From Siphonodentalium dalli (taxonomy: Eukaryota; Mollusca; Scaphopoda; Gadilida; Siphonodentaliidae), in the NCBI GenBank assembly GCA_032622095.1, contig CP136067.1:57143899-57207898 (forward strand): a stretch of 64,000 bases of DNA, written 5' to 3'. Below the pieces are notes generated by a model that saw only the letters and a list, made by a program, of their open reading frames with translations, did not search any database and was not told the DNA's origin. The stretch's first letter is position 1; each line of letters opens with the position of its first letter. The position numbers and the translations under genes were made by a program. Below are positions 1 to 12,409 of the stretch, one piece after another.

Positions 1-67
1 AAATTTGAAAAATTATCAAGGAAATATGGGTTGATACAAAAATCGGACTTGGCACTGAAAGGGTTAA
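1..67. mobile_element. Right half of a piggyBac-like MITE
   Basis: Bases 1-63 match the right arm of the complete MITE at 7788-7946, ending in CTGAAAGGG followed by TTAA at 64-67. The left half lies outside the window. A TTAA target and a CCC/GGG terminus are the usual piggyBac signature. Confidence 0.7.
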
Positions 68-770
68 ATGTTATTTATCAGTGCACATCAGGATGACGAC
101 ATATTATTTAACTAATAAATCAATTTTATTTCATAATAAGTTGTTATTGATCTTGAAAATGGTGGATTGACATTTCATTCAAACATTTGGATCCACAATT
201 GAGATGTGTGTTGCATTGAATCCATATTACACATGCATCCCTCCAAATTAGGAAAAATGTCCCACGGCAATTTTAATGCTGTGGCATTATAGATTCCACA
301 TGTTGCTATGGCATTCACCACGGCATTGCTTATTGCCATGGGAAATTTTGAGGACTGCACATGGACAGAATATATCATGACGGCAGTTAGCTACACTACA
401 TCATGCAAAGAGTATGTGATATAAAGCAAAACACCCAACACTGGGGGGACCCCACTCGGCCCACCAGTATTTACAGTGATTTTTTTTGTGGTAATCCAAA
501 TTGAACTTTGTGGAGCAGATTACTATGAATTAACAGAAATCCAGGAAACTGACCAGGGCTCACCAAGAATCACCGCGAACCACTGAGAATCGCCGCAAAA
601 CACCGAAAACTATTCTCTTAACTCATAGTACATTTTCATGAGTATTGAGAAATAATATGTACAATATTAACTAAATATTGATAATTGTCTTGTCTTGACT
701 TTTGTTTAAACTTTTAATGACAGTGAAAACTAGATGTGTGACTGTCCCAATGGATTAAGGATACACCCCC
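68..770. other. Intergenic, nothing recognised
   Basis: A/T-rich DNA with no ORF of interest. A short CACCGCGAACCAC-like run near 570-605 was seen but not assigned to any feature. Confidence 0.4.
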
Positions 771-1110
771 CCATATTATTGTAAGGAAATGGGCAGAACT
801 TTGAGACGGAACTGAGATTAATCATAATACACAATGTATGTGACTCTTCTGGTCCATTATAATAAACAAAATATCAACTGGATACAGGATGGATGCCAAG
901 ATGGTAGCCAGGGAGTTACTCTATTATCATAGGTGAGGTGAATAGGTATACATGGAGTTAGTGTATGTCATGAATGATGTGAATATGTATACAATGAGTG
1001 ACTATATGGCTATGAGTGTGTTGTCCATAGTGAGATGTATAGGTATACAGGGAGAGGTCATGGTCAGGTGTGTGGTGAATCGGTATGAATGGAGTTGACT
1101 GTATGGTGTA

Positions 1111-1485
1111 CCCCGCTCGACAAAACAAGTGTCCATTGGCACCGCGGTGTATTTGCCGTTCGGCTGCGGTGTCAGCGTTTGTAACTGCGGTTGAGCACTG
1201 CAGCCGAAAGCAAGTACACTGCGGCCGAACGGCAAGTACACCATGGCCGAAAGGCAACTACAACGCGGCCGAATGGCATGTTCAACGTGGTTAGATTTCT
1301 GGTTTGTATCATCTTTTTTCAGTTTAATGAACGTACACCGCAGCAACTACACCATGGCCGAATGGCAAGTACACTGCGGTCCAAGTGTAGTTAGCCGGTG
1401 GAGCCGCAGTGTTGTTGCATTTCGGCCGCGGGTGGCAACGATAACCGCACCGTGGTTAAGTGGAAACTTGTTTTGTCCAGCAGGG
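1111..1485. mobile_element. 375-bp nested MITE, copy A (TA target)
   Basis: Terminal inverted repeats read CCCCGCTCGACAAAACAAGT at the left and a matching TTGTTTTGTCCAGCAGGG at the right, flanked by TA on both sides (1109-1110, 1486-1487). The uninterrupted opposite arm of the fold-back element at about 2640-2700 shows the empty site, so the insertion borders are well defined. The interior is a run of GGCCGAA/CGCGGCC-type short repeats. Confidence 0.8.
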
Positions 1486-2690
1486 TATGGTTGTGTGTAT
1501 ACTGTACGGGTGCACCCGGTGTGCCTGTATTGACATTGATGTGGTGTATGGATATAGCTACATGGTCATGGGTGGGATGTACACGTGTTTCTGTATGATC
1601 ACGGATGGGGTGTGTGGATAAATAGTGAGTGATTTTATGGCTACGGGTATGTGTATGGTATACATATTCACCTCACCATTGGCCATGTCACTCACTGTAT
1701 CCCTATTTGTCACACCATACCCGAATAGCCACTCAATATATACTAATACACCCCAGCCATGTCAGTATAGTCACTCCATGTGTGCATATGCACATCATCC
1801 ATGGTCGTATAGCCACTCGCTATATACACATACACCTCGCACATGACCATATAGCAACACCATTGTATACCCGCATAACCTACACATGACCATACCGCCA
1901 CAAGTCGCCAAGCAGGAACACCAGGTATACTCACACACCTGACACATGACCATTTAGTCACTCCCGGCATAGATATTCATTACATTGATGTCACTCCTTG
2001 TATACCTACTCATTTCACCATTGACCATACAATCACTACCTGTATACATATTCCACACACAGTCATATACATGTAACCACTCAATATATACATATGAAGC
2101 CCACCCTAGACCATAGAGTCACTCCAGGTATACATATGCACCTCACCACTGGCCATTCAGTCCTTCCAGATATACAAAAAACCCGCACACACGACCACTC
2201 ATACCATCCATACTTGCATATATACATCACACATGACAGTTCAGCAACGTACTGTATAATCATACACGCCATCCATGATCATACAGCTAATCCCTACACA
2301 CATACCAATGATAATACATCCACGAGATATAAACATATACATCCCATCCGTTACCACAAGGACACTCCCTATATACGCACACGATAATGTCCACCAGCTT
2401 ACTCCAGGTATGCATATACACTTCAATCATGACAGTAGAGTCATTCCACGTATACCACACACATTGCCCGTAACCATAAACTCACTCACGATTTATCCAC
2501 ACACCCCATCCATGATCATACAGAAAACACATGTACATCCCACCCATGACCTTACAGTCACTCCATATATACATAATCAATACATAGATGGCCATATAGC
2601 TATAACCATACACCACATCAATGTCCATACAGGCACACCGGGTGCACCTGTACAAGATACACACAACCATACACCATACAGTCACTCCAT
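1486..2690. repeat. Diverged ~44-bp minisatellite core
   Basis: Successive degenerate copies of a unit containing GACCATA...GTCACTCC...TATACATAT...ACACCTCAC. From 1490 to about 1660 it runs in the reverse orientation (as in 930-1110); after about 1670 it runs forward. The spurious His/Thr/Tyr-rich ORFs here come from this periodicity. Confidence 0.7.
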
Positions 2691-2941
2691 TCATACCGAT
2701 TCACCCCACAACTGACCATGACCTCTCCCTGTATACCTATACATCTCACTATGGACAACACACTCATAACCATATAGTCACTCATTGTATACATATTCAC
2801 ATCATTCAAGACATACACTAACTCCATGCATACCTATTCACCTCAACTATGATCATAGAGTAACTCCCTGGCTACCATCTTGGCATCCATCCTGTATCCA
2901 GTTGATATTGGTTTATCATAATCGACCAGAAGAGCCACATA

Positions 2942-3316
2942 CCTGCTGGACAAAACAAGTGTCCACTTAACCGAGGTGTGGTTAGGGTTGCCACCTCGGC
3001 CGAAATGCTACTACACCGCAGCTCCACCGGCTAACTACAGTTGGGCCGCGGTGTAACCTTCCATTCAGCCATGGTGTAGTTGCCACGGTGTACGTTCATT
3101 AAACGGAAAAAAGACTATACAAACCAGAAATCTAACCACGGTGTGCATGCCATTCGGCCGCGTTGTAGTTGCCTTTCGACCAAGGTGTACTTGCCGTTTG
3201 GCCGAAGTGTACATGCCGTTCGGCCGCGGTGCTCAACTGCAGTTACAAACTCTGACACCCTGGCTGAACGGCAAATACACCGCGGTGCCACTGGACACTT
3301 GTTTTGTCCAGCAGGG
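2942..3316. mobile_element. 375-bp nested MITE, copy B (TA target)
   Basis: Starts CCTGCTGGACAAAACAAGTG and ends with the inverted copy CCAGCAGGG, flanked by TA (2940-2941, 3317-3318). It has the same length as copy A but the opposite orientation: the segment near 3086-3143 is the reverse complement of 1285-1345. The empty site is visible in the left arm near 835-845. Confidence 0.8.
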
Positions 3317-3375
3317 TATTATGGTTCATCTCAGTTCCGTCTCAAAGTTCTGCCCATTTCCTTTCAATAATATGG

Positions 3376-5535
3376 TCAGAATCACAAAAGAGGTTCTCCG
3401 CAAAATTCCATACCTTAAAATAAATTTGTCATGCCCCATACGGAACTGGGACAACCATAATAGAACATTTAGTTGTCAGTTAATTAACTAACACGTATAA
3501 TAACCAAGTGAGTCACAATTTGCTACATTTTCGGATAACGCAGAGAATAATGTTATATATATAATGTTATAATGATATATGTTAAAAAAAATAACTTATT
3601 ACCAATTTGGTTGCCATATTGGAAGCCATCTTGAGCAATTTGGTCTATAAACACCGTAGTGTGACACATTTAAGATAGACCAATACAATAAACACCTTTA
3701 AATCCAAAGATAATTACATATCACTAGAAAAATGGTCCAAACCTTAAAAGTACATTTTTGCCGATATTTATGTCAAGTCTTTGAGAGAAACGTCCAATAG
3801 TTTTGGTGATGTCAGTGGTGGCAACAGTAACAATCAACAATGGGGCAGCAGACATGTTAGTATTCAATGTATAGAAGGCATAATAGCCAATTTTGTACAT
3901 CAACCACAACTTGTAAGCGATTGCAGGACACCCTAGGGCGATATTTACCATTTTTCCATATTTTGGCGGCCCCTTTTGCAGCCATTTTGACCCAAAGTAA
4001 GAATTTTGGTTCCAGTGAGTTGGAATATTCATAGGTAATGGTATGCCTCACATAATTGCAACCTTCTGTTCATTTCTTGTTGAAATATGACTAGAATCCC
4101 AGTTGTGATTTTTTTGTGAAATTTTATAACGCGTTCTGTAAAAACGAATTTTTGAGGGATCACAAGTGGATAGGACCCCAATAATTGCATATTTAATTGC
4201 TCCAATGATCAGTTAGTATAAAAAATACAAAATAAAGTCATTTTACTCAACCAGTTCCAAACAGCATGAACTGATCTAGAAGATATTTGTGAAAAAATGT
4301 CATATTTTCAACTTCCGGCGGCCATTTTGGTGGCCATCTTTGATGGTGAGTTTCAATTTTGGCCCAAACTAGTGTCATTATGTCTTAGCTTCATGAAAAT
4401 ATATACATTTTACTAGATTAGTCATGTGAATTTGCAACAAATTCCAAGCTACTGGTTTTACGTCTGGGAAAAATTGGGGGGGGGGGGGATACTTTTTAGG
4501 GCGCTATAAAAAAAATTGCTCAAGGCTGACAGATGGCCAGCCGATAAAATCTTGATGTCGGATACCTGAATTTACAAAATCCGCAGAGAAAAAAACTTTA
4601 TACGCGAAAACAAGCATTCATGAATTCCGGGTGTTTGGTGACCGGACTGACAGAAAAACTCTGTGGACAAATTTCTGTCCACAGATGATGGACAGACAAG
4701 CTGATTCCAGTATACCCCCCACAAGGTTCGCAGTCAATATCTCTGATCCATGGTGTGTCATGGTGATTCATGGTTGTATATAGTGAGGGTTGGAAAACAC
4801 CATGTTGATTACACCATAGCGCTTTCGATGTTAAGTGGATCACGGTGAATCACTCTCATAAAACAATCACCACAGTGTTGAGAGATTTGCTTACCGGTAT
4901 ACACACTCTTTACATACTAAAGGTGATTAAGATGATTACCTCAGATGATCTCCTCTTTCCTATGTTCCATTCTAGCCACTTTTCTCTTGAATTTGCACAG
5001 TAAGGAAAGCTGTTACGGTCTGAAAAAAACATATTCAGATGTTGCTAACTTGATTTTAGAACGAGAGGCCGATCACGATCGGCAGATGTTAACCCATCCC
5101 TTGGCGATAGTAAATTACTATGATTGGAATCATAAATGAGAGTTTTGGTGTTGAATTATAGAGTATACTTTTATGTACTATTATAGACAAATGTACATAA
5201 CACATATTATTTGAATTTATGGGTCACTAGCATTTATATAAGAGAATGCACTGGCACAGCTAAACCACCACAGCCTTGGGTTAAATGTGAAAGGTGGCCA
5301 GGACATGGGATACTTGGGTTAAGAGAGTTTACAATAACCAGAGGAAGAGTGCAAATTAATTAGATAGAGCTACTGCCTGTAAGCCTGTGTGTGTCCTGTC
5401 CCTAAAAACATAGCTGATTTCTGACACTAATGTCTAAAAATAACTCTAATTATCAATAACTCAGATACTGCTTGTCTCTTACAGAGCTAAAGTTTTACTG
5501 CTGGTGCTGGTAATCAATTAGTTGTTGACTGCGAT
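3376..5535. other. Intergenic, no gene recognised
   Basis: Contains a poly-G run near 4478 and scattered GCCATTTTGG / GGCCATCTTTG stretches resembling fragments of dispersed repeats. At about 5233-5260 an AAGAGAATGCACTGGCACAG motif is shared with 18380-18440 and 22715-22740. The remaining YEATS2 C-terminal exons were looked for here on the minus strand and not found. Confidence 0.4.
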
Positions 5536-5559
5536 GGTTATCTGTTCAATTCTTAGTTG

Positions 5560-6035
5560 AAAAAGGGCCATAACTCTGGTATAAAATGTTGGATCTAACC
5601 CATATTCAATCTCGATTTGTATTTTGAGTTGAGAAACTCGCATACCAAATTTGGTTCTTATCAGTTGAAAAATGGTTGATTTATCAAAATATGCAGAAAT
5701 TCTATGTCAAAGGGCCATAACTCCATTGAAAAATATCGGATCAAACCCATATTCGAACTCGATCTGTATTTTGGTCCGAGAATCTTGCATACCAAATTTG
5801 ATTCTGATCAGATAAAAATATTTTGAGTTATGGTAGCATGCATGAATTCTAAGTCAAAAAAGGGCCATAACTCCGTGAAAAAAACACGGATCGAACCCAT
5901 ATTCGAACTCGATCTGTATTTGGTGCTGACAAATTCATATACAAAATTTGGTTCCGATCAGATATAAAATGTTTGAGTTATCGCACCATGCGTAAAGTGT
6001 CTACAGACAGACAGAAAGACAGACAGACGAACTAA
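5560..6035. repeat. Three ~145-bp tandem units plus GACA microsatellite
   Basis: Units begin near 5566, 5710 and 5861 with AAGGGCCATAACTC, continue through GGATC(T/A)AACCCATATT and end with ACCAAATTTGGTTCTGATCAG. They are followed by an ACAGACAGACAGAAAGACAG run at 6004-6030. Central repeats plus a tetranucleotide run is the plan of bivalve 'pearl'/HINE elements, but I did not identify termini. One degenerate unit recurs at about 56210-56330. Confidence 0.65.
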
Positions 6036-6169
6036 TGACGAGTGGTCAATCCGGACAACGACACTATGTTTACCATACTATGGTATGGGTAAACATAAAA
6101 ACCCAACTAATTTCCTATGGTTTTTACTGGTCATTTGAACACTAAGATCTAATGGAACAAGAAACTCAC

Positions 6170-6246
6170 CAACATCTGAAAGTATGATCGGGTGTCTTTT
6201 CACTGCAGCTCGAAGTAACGATGCCATATCTTGGTGATCTTCTGTC
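6170..6246 (-). CDS. YEATS2: YEATS2 coding exon 8 (last found in window)
   Basis: Acceptor ...AACCGACAG at 6247 and donor GTGAGT at 6169. It receives two bases (AG) from exon 7 and reads R-TEDHQDMASLLRAAVKRHP..., ending in phase 1. The peptide aligns with the conserved human YEATS2 segment that begins NYVIKIDHLETIQQLLTAVV. The rest of the C-terminus (the GKRRAAEW region and histone fold) must lie to the left of the window, because no matching exon was seen in 1-6169. Confidence 0.85.
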
Positions 6247-7282
6247 CTGTCGGTTGAAAATATAAGCTATGATTTGTATGGGATCATCAATGAGCGAATC
6301 ATATTAGGAAAGCACGCAGAAATATAAAAATTTGGTACTGTTGAATACATGTATAATTGCCTACTCGCGAAGTCACATGATGTGATTTCATCCAACCAAC
6401 ATCCTCCATTGAGGTTCCACAGTGCGAATGCATGTAGGAGTGTAAATATACAGAAATATTTCCCTGATTCCTAAATAACATTGTAGCAATGGCAGAGAAT
6501 ATATATAATTTTTTTTCTATTTTTTTTTCAATTCAGGTCCCAATTCATATCATAACAAGATACAAAACATTTATATATATTGAGATAAGACGTTTACGTT
6601 TACAAACTGTTAGAATCATGCTGTAAAGTATGTTTGGGTTTATCTAGCTTTTATCTGTAAAAACTTCAAAGTTTGAGTTCAGGTTTGTTATCATTCAGCC
6701 TATTTCAATAAAATTCATGTGAAATTACACAATACAGTACAGAAACAGTGACAATTTGATAAAATCAACCTGGTTATCATGTGGTATCTCACAATACCAA
6801 ATGAATATTGAATAGACATTGTTTCTGCACTACTAGTATATTATGTATGTGTCTCTCACTTGAATTTGAGAAAATCGCCTATTATATGAATTGGAGTGAT
6901 AACGGTACTTAGTCTCATTTCAAGCAGGATAAGCATAATCCATTGAACCAAAAGATATCTGACAATAACTTTTTAGCATTTCCAATCCCATAAATATATA
7001 CAAATTTCCAAAGTTACACTTGAAAAACTTGATCAAATTGACATCTCAGTAAAATTCAAAATACTGACACAGAGAGCCCTAGATTAGCTCTCAATGCAAT
7101 GGATTTTCAAAAATTATCCAGGGGTAGAACCACTACCAGCAGGGGGAACACCCCCTCCCGTACCTCCCCCGCTCAGGCCTTCGGGATATGCCTTCGGCAT
7201 ATCATTGCCCGAAAACAGATGTCCCCAAAAAATCCCTGGATTCTTCACTGGATATCTTCAAGATATAACTCCTATTAATGCA

Positions 7283-7703
7283 GGCCTCAAGATATGGTGC
7301 CGGGACATTTGAAGAATGAGGTCCCAGCAGGCAGGCTAGCATCACTAAATTCACCCTCTGGGCACCTCATACAGCTTAGGCCTCATCTTTTCTGGAAAGT
7401 ATCTTTCTTATAAAATTAACAATAATTTAGTACGTCTTTAGAAAGTTTCTTTTTCTTTTTTAGTTTAATTTCTCGATAGACCCAAATTGGAAGACGACAC
7501 AATGCATTATCGATGTGCCCCATGGGTGCACATCACCACCTACACCATCTGGAAATCTAGGTCTCCCACAGCAGATGAGTCCATGCCAAATGAGATCCCC
7601 AGAGGATCAATTTGGTGACGGTAGCCGCTGTGCAGGGTAGTATCCCTAAATTCGCCCTCTGGGGACCTCATTCTGCCAATGTCCAGCACCATACTTTGAG
7701 GCC
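7283..7703. mobile_element. MITE with GAATGAGGTCCC inverted arms
   Basis: GGCCTCAAGATATGGTGC at 7283 is inverted at 7686-7703, followed inward by ACATTTGAAGAATGAGGTCCC against GGGGACCTCATTCTGCCAATGT. It is related to the 404-406-bp elements at 50567 and 55533, which share the inner GAATGAGGTCCCC sequence. It lies in YEATS2 intron 7. Confidence 0.65.
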
Positions 7704-7783
7704 AGTCCAAAAGTATTGTTCACTATTTGAGAGATTATCACTTGGTAAATGTATTATTTTTTTCACAAGAATATATGTTTAAA

Positions 7784-7950
7784 TTAACCCTTTCAGTGCC
7801 AAGTCCGATTTTTGTATCAACCCATATTTCCTTGATCATTTTTCAAATTTATTGATTATAATAATGTGATACATTGATGGAAAGAGCTCTAAAAATGATC
7901 AAGGAAATATGGGTTGATACAAAAATCGGACTTGGCACTGAAAGGGTTAA
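7784..7950. mobile_element. piggyBac-like MITE, complete (159 bp, TTAA)
   Basis: The element spans 7788-7946, with TTAA at 7784-7787 and 7947-7950. Its terminal inverted repeats begin CCCTTTCAGTGCCAAGTCC and extend for about 60 bp, so the element is nearly all palindrome. The CCC terminus and TTAA duplication point to piggyBac mobilisation. It lies in YEATS2 intron 7. Confidence 0.85.
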
Positions 7951-8431
7951 GATGCATGTTGTATTCCTTCTCTCTTACCCATGGACAGTTGAAAACAGGA
8001 ATGTCTTGAGTAATGAAGGTTAAATCTGTGTGGCTAAACTGAATCAAAATAATTTTACCAGAATCCTTATAAGGCTCAGTGTATATGAAAGAATATGAGA
8101 AGGCAGAATCCATTTTTAAAATAGTAACTTAAGGACAAATGTCAATGTTCCGTTTCTCATGCCCATTTGCATTCTCACGAAAAGCCCGGCATGACTTTTT
8201 TTTAAATTTTGGTACCCTGCAGAAAACTCATGACAACCTACAGTATGATCCACATATCCAGTCATCAATCAAAAAAATATTGACGGGAACAAGAAATTTT
8301 ACCAAAAAAGATAATAAACTGTAATATACATGTATCGGCAGATCAAAACAGTTCAGATTTTTTCCGAATTGTTTGAAATAAAAACTAAGCTTTTTCATTA
8401 ATTTATGTTTAATTTATAACTCAAGTCCTGA

Positions 8432-8598
8432 GGAAAACGTTCATCTACAGCATATATAGAGAGTGAAAACGTTCATCTACAGCATATATAGAGAGTGAAA
8501 ACGTTCATCTACAGCATATATAGAGTGAAAACATTCATCTACAGCATATGTAGAGAGTGAAAACATTCATCTACAGCATATATAGAGAGTGAAAACTT
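8432..8598. repeat. 32-bp tandem repeat, about 5 copies
   Basis: The unit contains GAAAACGTTCATCTACAGCA followed by TATATAGAGAGT. One copy lacks two bases and later copies carry ACATTC instead of ACGTTC. This is an intronic minisatellite without CRISPR-like spacers. Confidence 0.85.
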
Positions 8599-9223
8599 CA
8601 CTTTTGATGATTTTCTCTAGAAAAAAGCTATACAATTTGCCGAAGTACCACCAAACATTTCTCACAAATTACACAACGTGGACACATGCTTTGTGTGGTC
8701 AAACTGGGACATAAATATTAACACAAACATAGATTGGTAAATTGCACTTGGTACTCTATACTTCATGAAGTTCCACAAGCATATCCTTGTTCTCCTTTGA
8801 TGCAATATGTAGTGTATACTAGTATCTCACATGATAAAAGCTTATTCTTATTGCATTATATGAAAACACCAATTTTTTGATTCAAAGCGTATGCACAAAC
8901 TGACCTATTTTGACACAGTGAATCATTGACGACGTATCCTTTGTAGTGATGCACAATGAATTCAAATGTGCAGTGTGCTATTTCATATACGAAACGAAAT
9001 AGTTTCTCTGCCGAAGTACATTTTGTTAGATATTCTGTTGAATGAATTGTAAGATAAATTGGTTATCACCACCCTGTAGGCTCTGGAGATAGGCATTCAA
9101 GTCTAGTCCTTCTCTGGGCCGCAATCGACTCCTGGCAGACTTGTCAATATACAGCCTAGAGTAGGTAGGTCGACATGAAACACTCACATGGTGGTAATAA
9201 CCTATATGTCTTATTATACTAAC

Positions 9224-11839
9224 CTGATTGGTTTGATGACATATTCTACACTTCGTGTCACCACTGTATGACTAGATTTAACAACCACTATCTTCTTTTC
9301 TTTTTCTTCACTGGTCTTGATCTGCTTATTTTTTTTATCATCAGGCACATCTTTATTTGCACCACAGATGGAGAGGAAATCTCTGAAGCTGTCCAAGCTG
9401 TGAACGTGTTTGACAACCTTCATGTTATTTAAAACAAAGCCAGATCTGTTGGATGATCCATGATTGGCTGCTTTCAATCTGAGTTGCTCGGCCACTGTCA
9501 TATGACTTGGATAGTAATGTTTTGGCCGGACTGTTCCATGTATGACCTTTTTTGTTTTACCGTGTAGGGTTTTCTCCTCGATTTGCCCAGAAGATGATTT
9601 ATTTATCTTTGTAGCAACTGTTTCTTGTGTTTGCTGACCAAAGTTTTGAAGAGGTTGCAATGTAATCTTTGAGCTTGTGTTGTCCAGAGATTTGATGACA
9701 TATGCTTGATTTCCAATCATCGCAATTTTACCAGGTGTCCATTTATTAGGATGAGAACTCTGGGATGGCAGCGATGTGCTGCTGGTTACAGCTGTATGGA
9801 GTGAGTTATTAGCAATCACGTTTGTAGCATTCATATTTATCACAGATGCAGCAGCAGTTGGCGTGTGGACTGAGCTTGATGAACAATTTTTTCCAACACT
9901 TATGAAAGATGAGTGATTTGAAGAACTTTGTGAAACTGAGGTGATGCCTGCTTCCTTGACACCCAATCCAGCTAAATTCAAGTTAGAACTCATGCTGACA
10001 AGTGATGAAGGAACAACAGATGATACTGGCTGAGGTCTGGTTACATTACCACCAGAACTACAATTATTGTTAGAATTAGCATCAAGTAGAAGAACAACTG
10101 GTGCTTTACTAGTAGTTTGACTAACACCAGCAAGCAGAGAATTCACAGCAAAAGGCATAACAGACTGAGGTGCCATGAAAGACTGATTCACGGCCATGGG
10201 CATTGCCTGAATCAGCTGTGTTGCAGCTGATACATTTGTCACTCCTGTCGATGTGGATTTACATAAAATATTCGAAATTTGAGCACTGGCACTGATAACA
10301 GATGAAGATGTCGAGACACTTGATGTGGATCCCAACTTTGATGCCTCGGGCTTCCTAATGCCTCCTGTAGTGTTCACTGCAGTCTTAATAACGGGCATGG
10401 TATCTCTTTTGTTGGATTTCGAAGCATTGGTAGTTTTCCCACTAAATGATTTATGTCCTATGATTGCAGTATTGCATAAATGTGGCTTCACTAATAGCGA
10501 TTGTGATTTTTTACTTGTGGTTTTTGTCATCAAAACAGACTTCAACAATGATTTGTTGTCCTTTATCTGTTTGTTATTTTGATTTGCTTTCACATTTGAG
10601 GTTACGTTAGCTTGAGTATTGCTAACGAGTTTATCACTCATTACAGGCTGCTGTCCTTTGGTGACATCCAAATAATTTGTCATCACTAAACTTCCAGAAC
10701 CAACGGCAAGTTGTGGATAATTAGATCCTGCTGCAGTTGAAGGTTTTGAAATTAACTTGCTGGGGCTCATAGTGACAGTGCCCTTTTTAACAGAGCTACT
10801 CATTGTTGATGCAGCACATACAGATATTTTACTGATAAGGCCCGAAGGCGAGTCAGCCGGTGTTCTTAATAGAGAAATCATCGGATTAACAACAGAAGTC
10901 GATGAATTAGACACTGTTGCCTTTGGTGACATTTTTGTTACATTTTTTAATGGCAAGAGATAAACACGACCGACACTGTCAACACATCGGACAAGTGTTG
11001 GCACTGGTTTAGTTTGTATGGCTAGTTGTGTATTGTCCATTCCGCTCACTGTTGTTGCCATTGGAATATCTAGGGAACTGTCTTGAGAAAACGCACCGGC
11101 TTGTGTTAAGACTGGTATTTCATTAACTTCATTCATCAATGATTGAGGCAGCGAACTTGTAACAGAAGCACTGTTGATCTGACCTGCAGAATCTCCTCCT
11201 ATATTAAAAAGATTTAGAGAATTCAAAGAACTGTCTACAGTAACACCTCCAATGGTAGAAGTATTTGGCGAATCTGTAACACACAGAGAACCAGCACAAG
11301 GATCAGACTCACTCGGATTATTATCAGGTGTACAACATCGCTCCTCTCCATGAACGGAACGTGAGGATGCATTCAAGTTATCATGTAATTTTGAAGTTTC
11401 TGGGCATGCCTGGATATCAGTAATATCACCACTGATAGGATTGATGCTCGACTTATTAACATCCATATGCAGTTCATCGTGAATGCATGACTGTAGTTTA
11501 GGTGATATTTTGTTTGAATTTAAATTTTCCTGTATCACTATTTCTCTATTGTGATCACTCTCAGGGAATTCTCTGGATTGTGTTGATGATTGAGAATTGC
11601 TTAACAGACCGACAGTATAAGGACTGCCACTTCGGCTCTTGGAATTACTCGATACATCTCTCTCTATTTCTACCTTGATTACAGTCTCGGGAGCGAGGGT
11701 CTGCAAGCCAGTGTAAGTCTTGTCGAGCTTCACATTGTGGATTATATCAACACGTTTATTCCGGGCGTCCTTGAAGTGTAATTGAATTCTGGCAGGAAAT
11801 TCTCCCCAACCCCTTCTAGATAAGTGGAATGGTGATTCA
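9224..11839 (-). CDS. YEATS2: YEATS2 coding exon 7: end of YEATS domain and long Ser/Thr-rich region
   Basis: This is the largest exon (2,616 nt, 871 full codons). YEATS2 is a subunit of the ATAC histone acetyltransferase complex in the nucleus, and its YEATS domain binds crotonylated or acetylated H3 tails. The exon starts after a T-rich acceptor at 11840; with AG from exon 6 it reads [20 protein letters not shown], then [20 protein letters not shown] and [13 protein letters not shown], matching the second half of the vertebrate YEATS2 YEATS domain. The Trp of RRGWGEFP (part of the acyl-lysine aromatic cage in the family) is present. About 750 residues of low-complexity Ser/Thr/Asn/Val-rich sequence follow, comparable to the disordered middle of human YEATS2. 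The end ([10 protein letters not shown]) returns to conservation. The donor is GTTAGT at 9223. Reading past the donor gives only three more codons before a stop, so exon 8 is needed. Confidence 0.93.
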
Positions 11840-12103
11840 CTGAAAAAAACACAAAATTATAGATTAGAACTATTTGTACTTGATGTTTGGAAATGATTAA
11901 AATGTAATTCTTCTGATAAAGGTCCAGTGCCATCATGGTTCAAATTTCCAACTTTCTTTGTTTGGGCACTTAAAGTTCTAAATTCAGAAATGTTTCCAAT
12001 AAATATTCATAGAAGGAAACTTGTTGACTGACTAATATGACTTAACCGCTCTATGCCACATTTCTCGGTCTGAATTCTCAAGACTAAAAGCTCAACATTT
12101 AAC

Positions 12104-12214
12104 TCTAATCGGAACATTGATCACATCAATTCTGCATTTATACTTAGAATAAAGTGACAAATAAACAAACCATAAGTACATATGCAGAATTGACATGATC
12201 ATTGTTCCGATTAG
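12104..12214. repeat. Short inverted repeat in YEATS2 intron 6
   Basis: CTAATCGGAACATTGATCAC...CAATTCTGCAT at 12105-12136 is inverted at about 12182-12214 (ATGCAGAATTGACATGATCA, then TTGTTCCGATTAG), separated by about 45 bp. Probably a decayed MITE. Confidence 0.6.
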
Positions 12215-12409
12215 ATTTTCTGTGTCATTTGAGCATATGAGCATCATCAAATCAATATTATTGAATTACCCTGTATATGTTTTCCCAAAGATGCAGAAAA
12301 TAGCAAGAGCATATTGTCTCCAACTCCAACACCCCACCCACCCAGTCATGTCAGTTCTGCTTATGTAGTCACCTTTACGCTCTTCACTGAGGTTTATTAC
12401 ATTTTTGAT

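Larger units (their letters stand above)
771..3375. mobile_element. Fold-back element with satellite-like core
   Basis: Outer arms are inverted copies of each other. CCATATTATTG at 771 matches CAATAATATGG ending at 3375, and the similarity runs inward for about 340 bp on each side, e.g. 840-1100 against 2690-2940. The core (about 930-1110 and 1486-2870) is a diverged minisatellite of roughly 42-45 bp with motifs like CATGACCATATAGTCACTCC; it reads in one orientation on the left and in the other from about 1670 onward. Both arms are interrupted by one copy of the same 375-bp MITE. No clear target-site duplication was seen at the outer ends. ORFs here are translations of the repeat, not genes. 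Confidence 0.75.

Noticed and set aside
958-2827. Many overlapping ORFs on both strands rich in His, Thr, Tyr and Pro
   Set aside because: They are translations of a ~44-bp minisatellite and nested MITEs; the reading frames shift between units and no conserved domain is seen.
4598-4843. Minus-strand 81-residue ORF as a YEATS2 C-terminal exon
   Set aside because: No similarity to the expected GKRRAAEW/histone-fold region and no suitable splice borders.
8432-8598. CRISPR-like regular repeats
   Set aside because: Direct 32-bp tandem units with no unique spacers, inside a eukaryotic intron.
10325-10963. Plus-strand ORFs inside the YEATS2 large exon
   Set aside because: Antisense shadows of a conserved coding exon.
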